Assembly (NCBI GenBank): GCA_029240815.1
Contig: JARDZO010000116.1
Location: forward strand, 1 to 16,120
Source: Brevibacillus sp.
Lineage (GTDB): Bacteria; Bacillota; Bacilli; Brevibacillales; Brevibacillaceae
DNA length: 16,120 nt
Direction: 5' to 3'
Of the stretch, positions 15,140-16,120 are shown in pieces. The position numbers and the translations under genes are program-made. The first letter of the stretch is position 1; every line of letters begins with the position of its first letter. The notes below the pieces were generated by a model, which saw only the letters and a list, made by a program, of their open reading frames with translations, had not been told where the DNA came from and made no database searches.

Positions 15140-15895
15140 ATGGATCAAGTGCTCTCTTCTGTCCGCAACAGCTGCAGGCTGTTAAAAATTTTTCTCGATT
15201 CGCCAAAAGAGCTCGGAGTGACGGAATTAAGCAAAATGCTAGAAATGTCAAAGGGAGCCGTGCACAAGCTGCTGTCTACTCTGGAGTCCGAAGGGTTTAT
15301 CCGCCAAAATGAAAAAACCAAGCAGTACACGCTTGGTTACACACTTCTGGAGCTAGGCACGAAAGTATTGAAGAATCATGACATCGTTGATTTTTCGATG
15401 CCTTTTTTAAATCGCCTTGTCTCGCGTACCAATGAGCTAGTCGTTCTGTGCGTAAAGGATGTGAAGGATGCTATCTACGTGGCAAAAGTAGACTCGCCCC
15501 ATCCGATTCGGTTTACCGTTGAATCATTTCGACGCTTCCCTCTTTACTCGACCACGGCTGCGCGTGTTTTGCTCGCTTACCAGCCAAAAGAGTTCCAGGA
15601 AGAAATCCTCGAGGAGACGCTCAAAACGTACACGCCTTATTCCTACACCTCGGTCGATTCCCTCAAGGAAGATCTGGTGGTGATCAAGGCACGTGGCTAC
15701 GAAATTAGCTCCAATCGCCGGAATAAAGGAGTAACGGGCATCGCGGCTCCGATCTTTGACGCCTCTGGTCAGGCGACTGCCTCGATCAGTGTCATCGGAC
15801 CATCGGATCGTGTCCTTCCGCAACAAGAAGACATCCTGCACGAAACACTAGAGACCGTTCAGGAAATGTCCGCACAGCTCGGTTATCGCACTTGA
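15140..15895 (+). CDS. IclR-family transcriptional regulator
   Basis: A 251-residue regulator with a winged HTH at the N-terminus (about 8-66; LGVTELSKMLEMSKGAVHKL and LSTLESEGFIRQN) and an IclR effector-binding domain (about 75-248). That domain has the core RFPLYSTTAARVLLAY and the C-terminal GVTGIAAPIFDASGQATASI that lines the ligand pocket. I start it at the ATG at 15140: AGGAG lies 8 nt upstream, whereas the ATG at 15116 has no good binding site and sits at the predicted transcript start. It is divergent from the importer-peptidase operon and most likely controls it in response to the imported compound or a breakdown product. The ligand is unknown. Confidence 0.93.
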   Translation: MDQVLSSVRNSCRLLKIFLDSPKELGVTELSKMLEMSKGAVHKLLSTLESEGFIRQNEKTKQYTLGYTLLELGTKVLKNHDIVDFSMPFLNRLVSRTNELVVLCVKDVKDAIYVAKVDSPHPIRFTVESFRRFPLYSTTAARVLLAYQPKEFQEEILEETLKTYTPYSYTSVDSLKEDLVVIKARGYEISSNRRNKGVTGIAAPIFDASGQATASISVIGPSDRVLPQQEDILHETLETVQEMSAQLGYRT

Positions 15896-15899
15896 CGTC

Positions 15900-15945
15900 A
15901 AAACACCTCCTGCGCCCTATATAACCGGGGCACGGGAGGTGTTTT
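15900..15945. terminator. Terminator after iclR
   Basis: AAAACACCTCC (15900-15910) and GGAGGTGTTTT (15935-15945) form a perfect 11-bp stem, starting 5 bp beyond the iclR stop. The loop of 24 nt can fold further through GCCC and GGGC-like bases. T runs occur on both strands, so it may also stop the minus-strand gene coming from the right. Confidence 0.85.
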
Positions 15946-16003
15946 CTGGTTACTCTCATGGACCTAAAAAGGAGTTCGAATGAACGCAAAGTGAGGTAAC
16001 ATA

Positions 16004-16120
16004 CTAATCATTTAATCCCTTTCCATCGAGAATTTGCTGCATGCATTTTTCAACCCTTGACTCTCTGGTTTTGGATTGTTTGGGCCCCGAAAAATAAAGA
16101 ATATATGCTCTTTGCCGTCC
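16004..16120 (-). CDS. YdeI-like (DUF1801 / OmpD-associated) protein, C-terminal fragment
   Basis: A 38-codon open frame enters from the right edge on the minus strand and ends at TAG (16006-16004). It includes AYILYFSGPKQSKTRESR and then a conserved VEKCMQQILDGKGLND end. This matches the C-terminal helix pair (KQ-KTR-SRIEK---ILxGKGLND) of YdeI/OmpD-associated family proteins found in many Bacillales. The rest of the gene is outside the window, so length and start are unknown. Between it and the iclR terminator (15946-16003) I see no gene. Confidence 0.75.
   Translation of the reverse strand, partial: GRQRAYILYFSGPKQSKTRESRVEKCMQQILDGKGLND

Noticed and set aside
15971..15994. GGAG followed by ATG near 15980 on the plus strand
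   Set aside because: The frame ends after four codons; no peptide of interest.

Overview
The window looks like chromosomal DNA of a Brevibacillus-type member of the Bacillales. Support comes from a yerB-yerC-pcrB gene order as in Bacillus subtilis, a CssR/CssS-type secretion-stress two-component system, strong AGGAGG-like ribosome binding sites with frequent GTG and TTG starts, and Rho-independent terminators. The genus is an inference from overall flavour; no rRNA or other taxonomic marker is present. I saw no tRNA, rRNA, CRISPR array, insertion sequence or prophage.

Left part (1-1690). The minus strand carries the yerB lipoprotein gene, yerC (TrpR-family regulator) and the first codons of pcrB at the window edge. 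Divergent to it is cssR-cssS (1689-3787, overlapping by 4 bp). The 750 bp after cssS hold two terminator-like hairpins, an 84 bp imperfect palindrome, and an unlisted decayed DinB-family gene (4045-4532, minus) that has lost its 5' end and is interrupted by frame changes.

Middle (4537-9830). A GNAT acetyltransferase gene is divergent from an IMP dehydrogenase gene whose protein closely resembles the Tritrichomonas foetus type of IMPDH rather than the usual Bacillus GuaB. A strong bidirectional terminator separates it from a convergent aldo/keto reductase. That reductase is divergent from a MerR regulator-MFS exporter pair (YfmP/YfmO-like), with a MerR-style dyad between them.

Right part (9927-15895). 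A five-gene minus-strand operon encodes a complete polyamine/iron-type ABC importer (lipoprotein, ATPase, two permeases) followed by an M20 carboxypeptidase-G2-like metallopeptidase. A divergent IclR regulator shares a 200 bp intergenic region full of dyads. The likely logic is uptake of an amide- or glutamyl-type compound, cytoplasmic cleavage by the peptidase, and control by IclR; the substrate cannot be read from sequence. The last 117 bases encode the C-terminus of a YdeI-like protein on the minus strand.

Several starts were moved to internal codons with better ribosome binding sites (yerB, the aldo/keto reductase, merR, iclR). Most genes are familiar families. The most notable items are the protist-like IMPDH, the decayed dinB remnant, the transporter-peptidase-IclR locus, and the unexplained palindrome after cssS.
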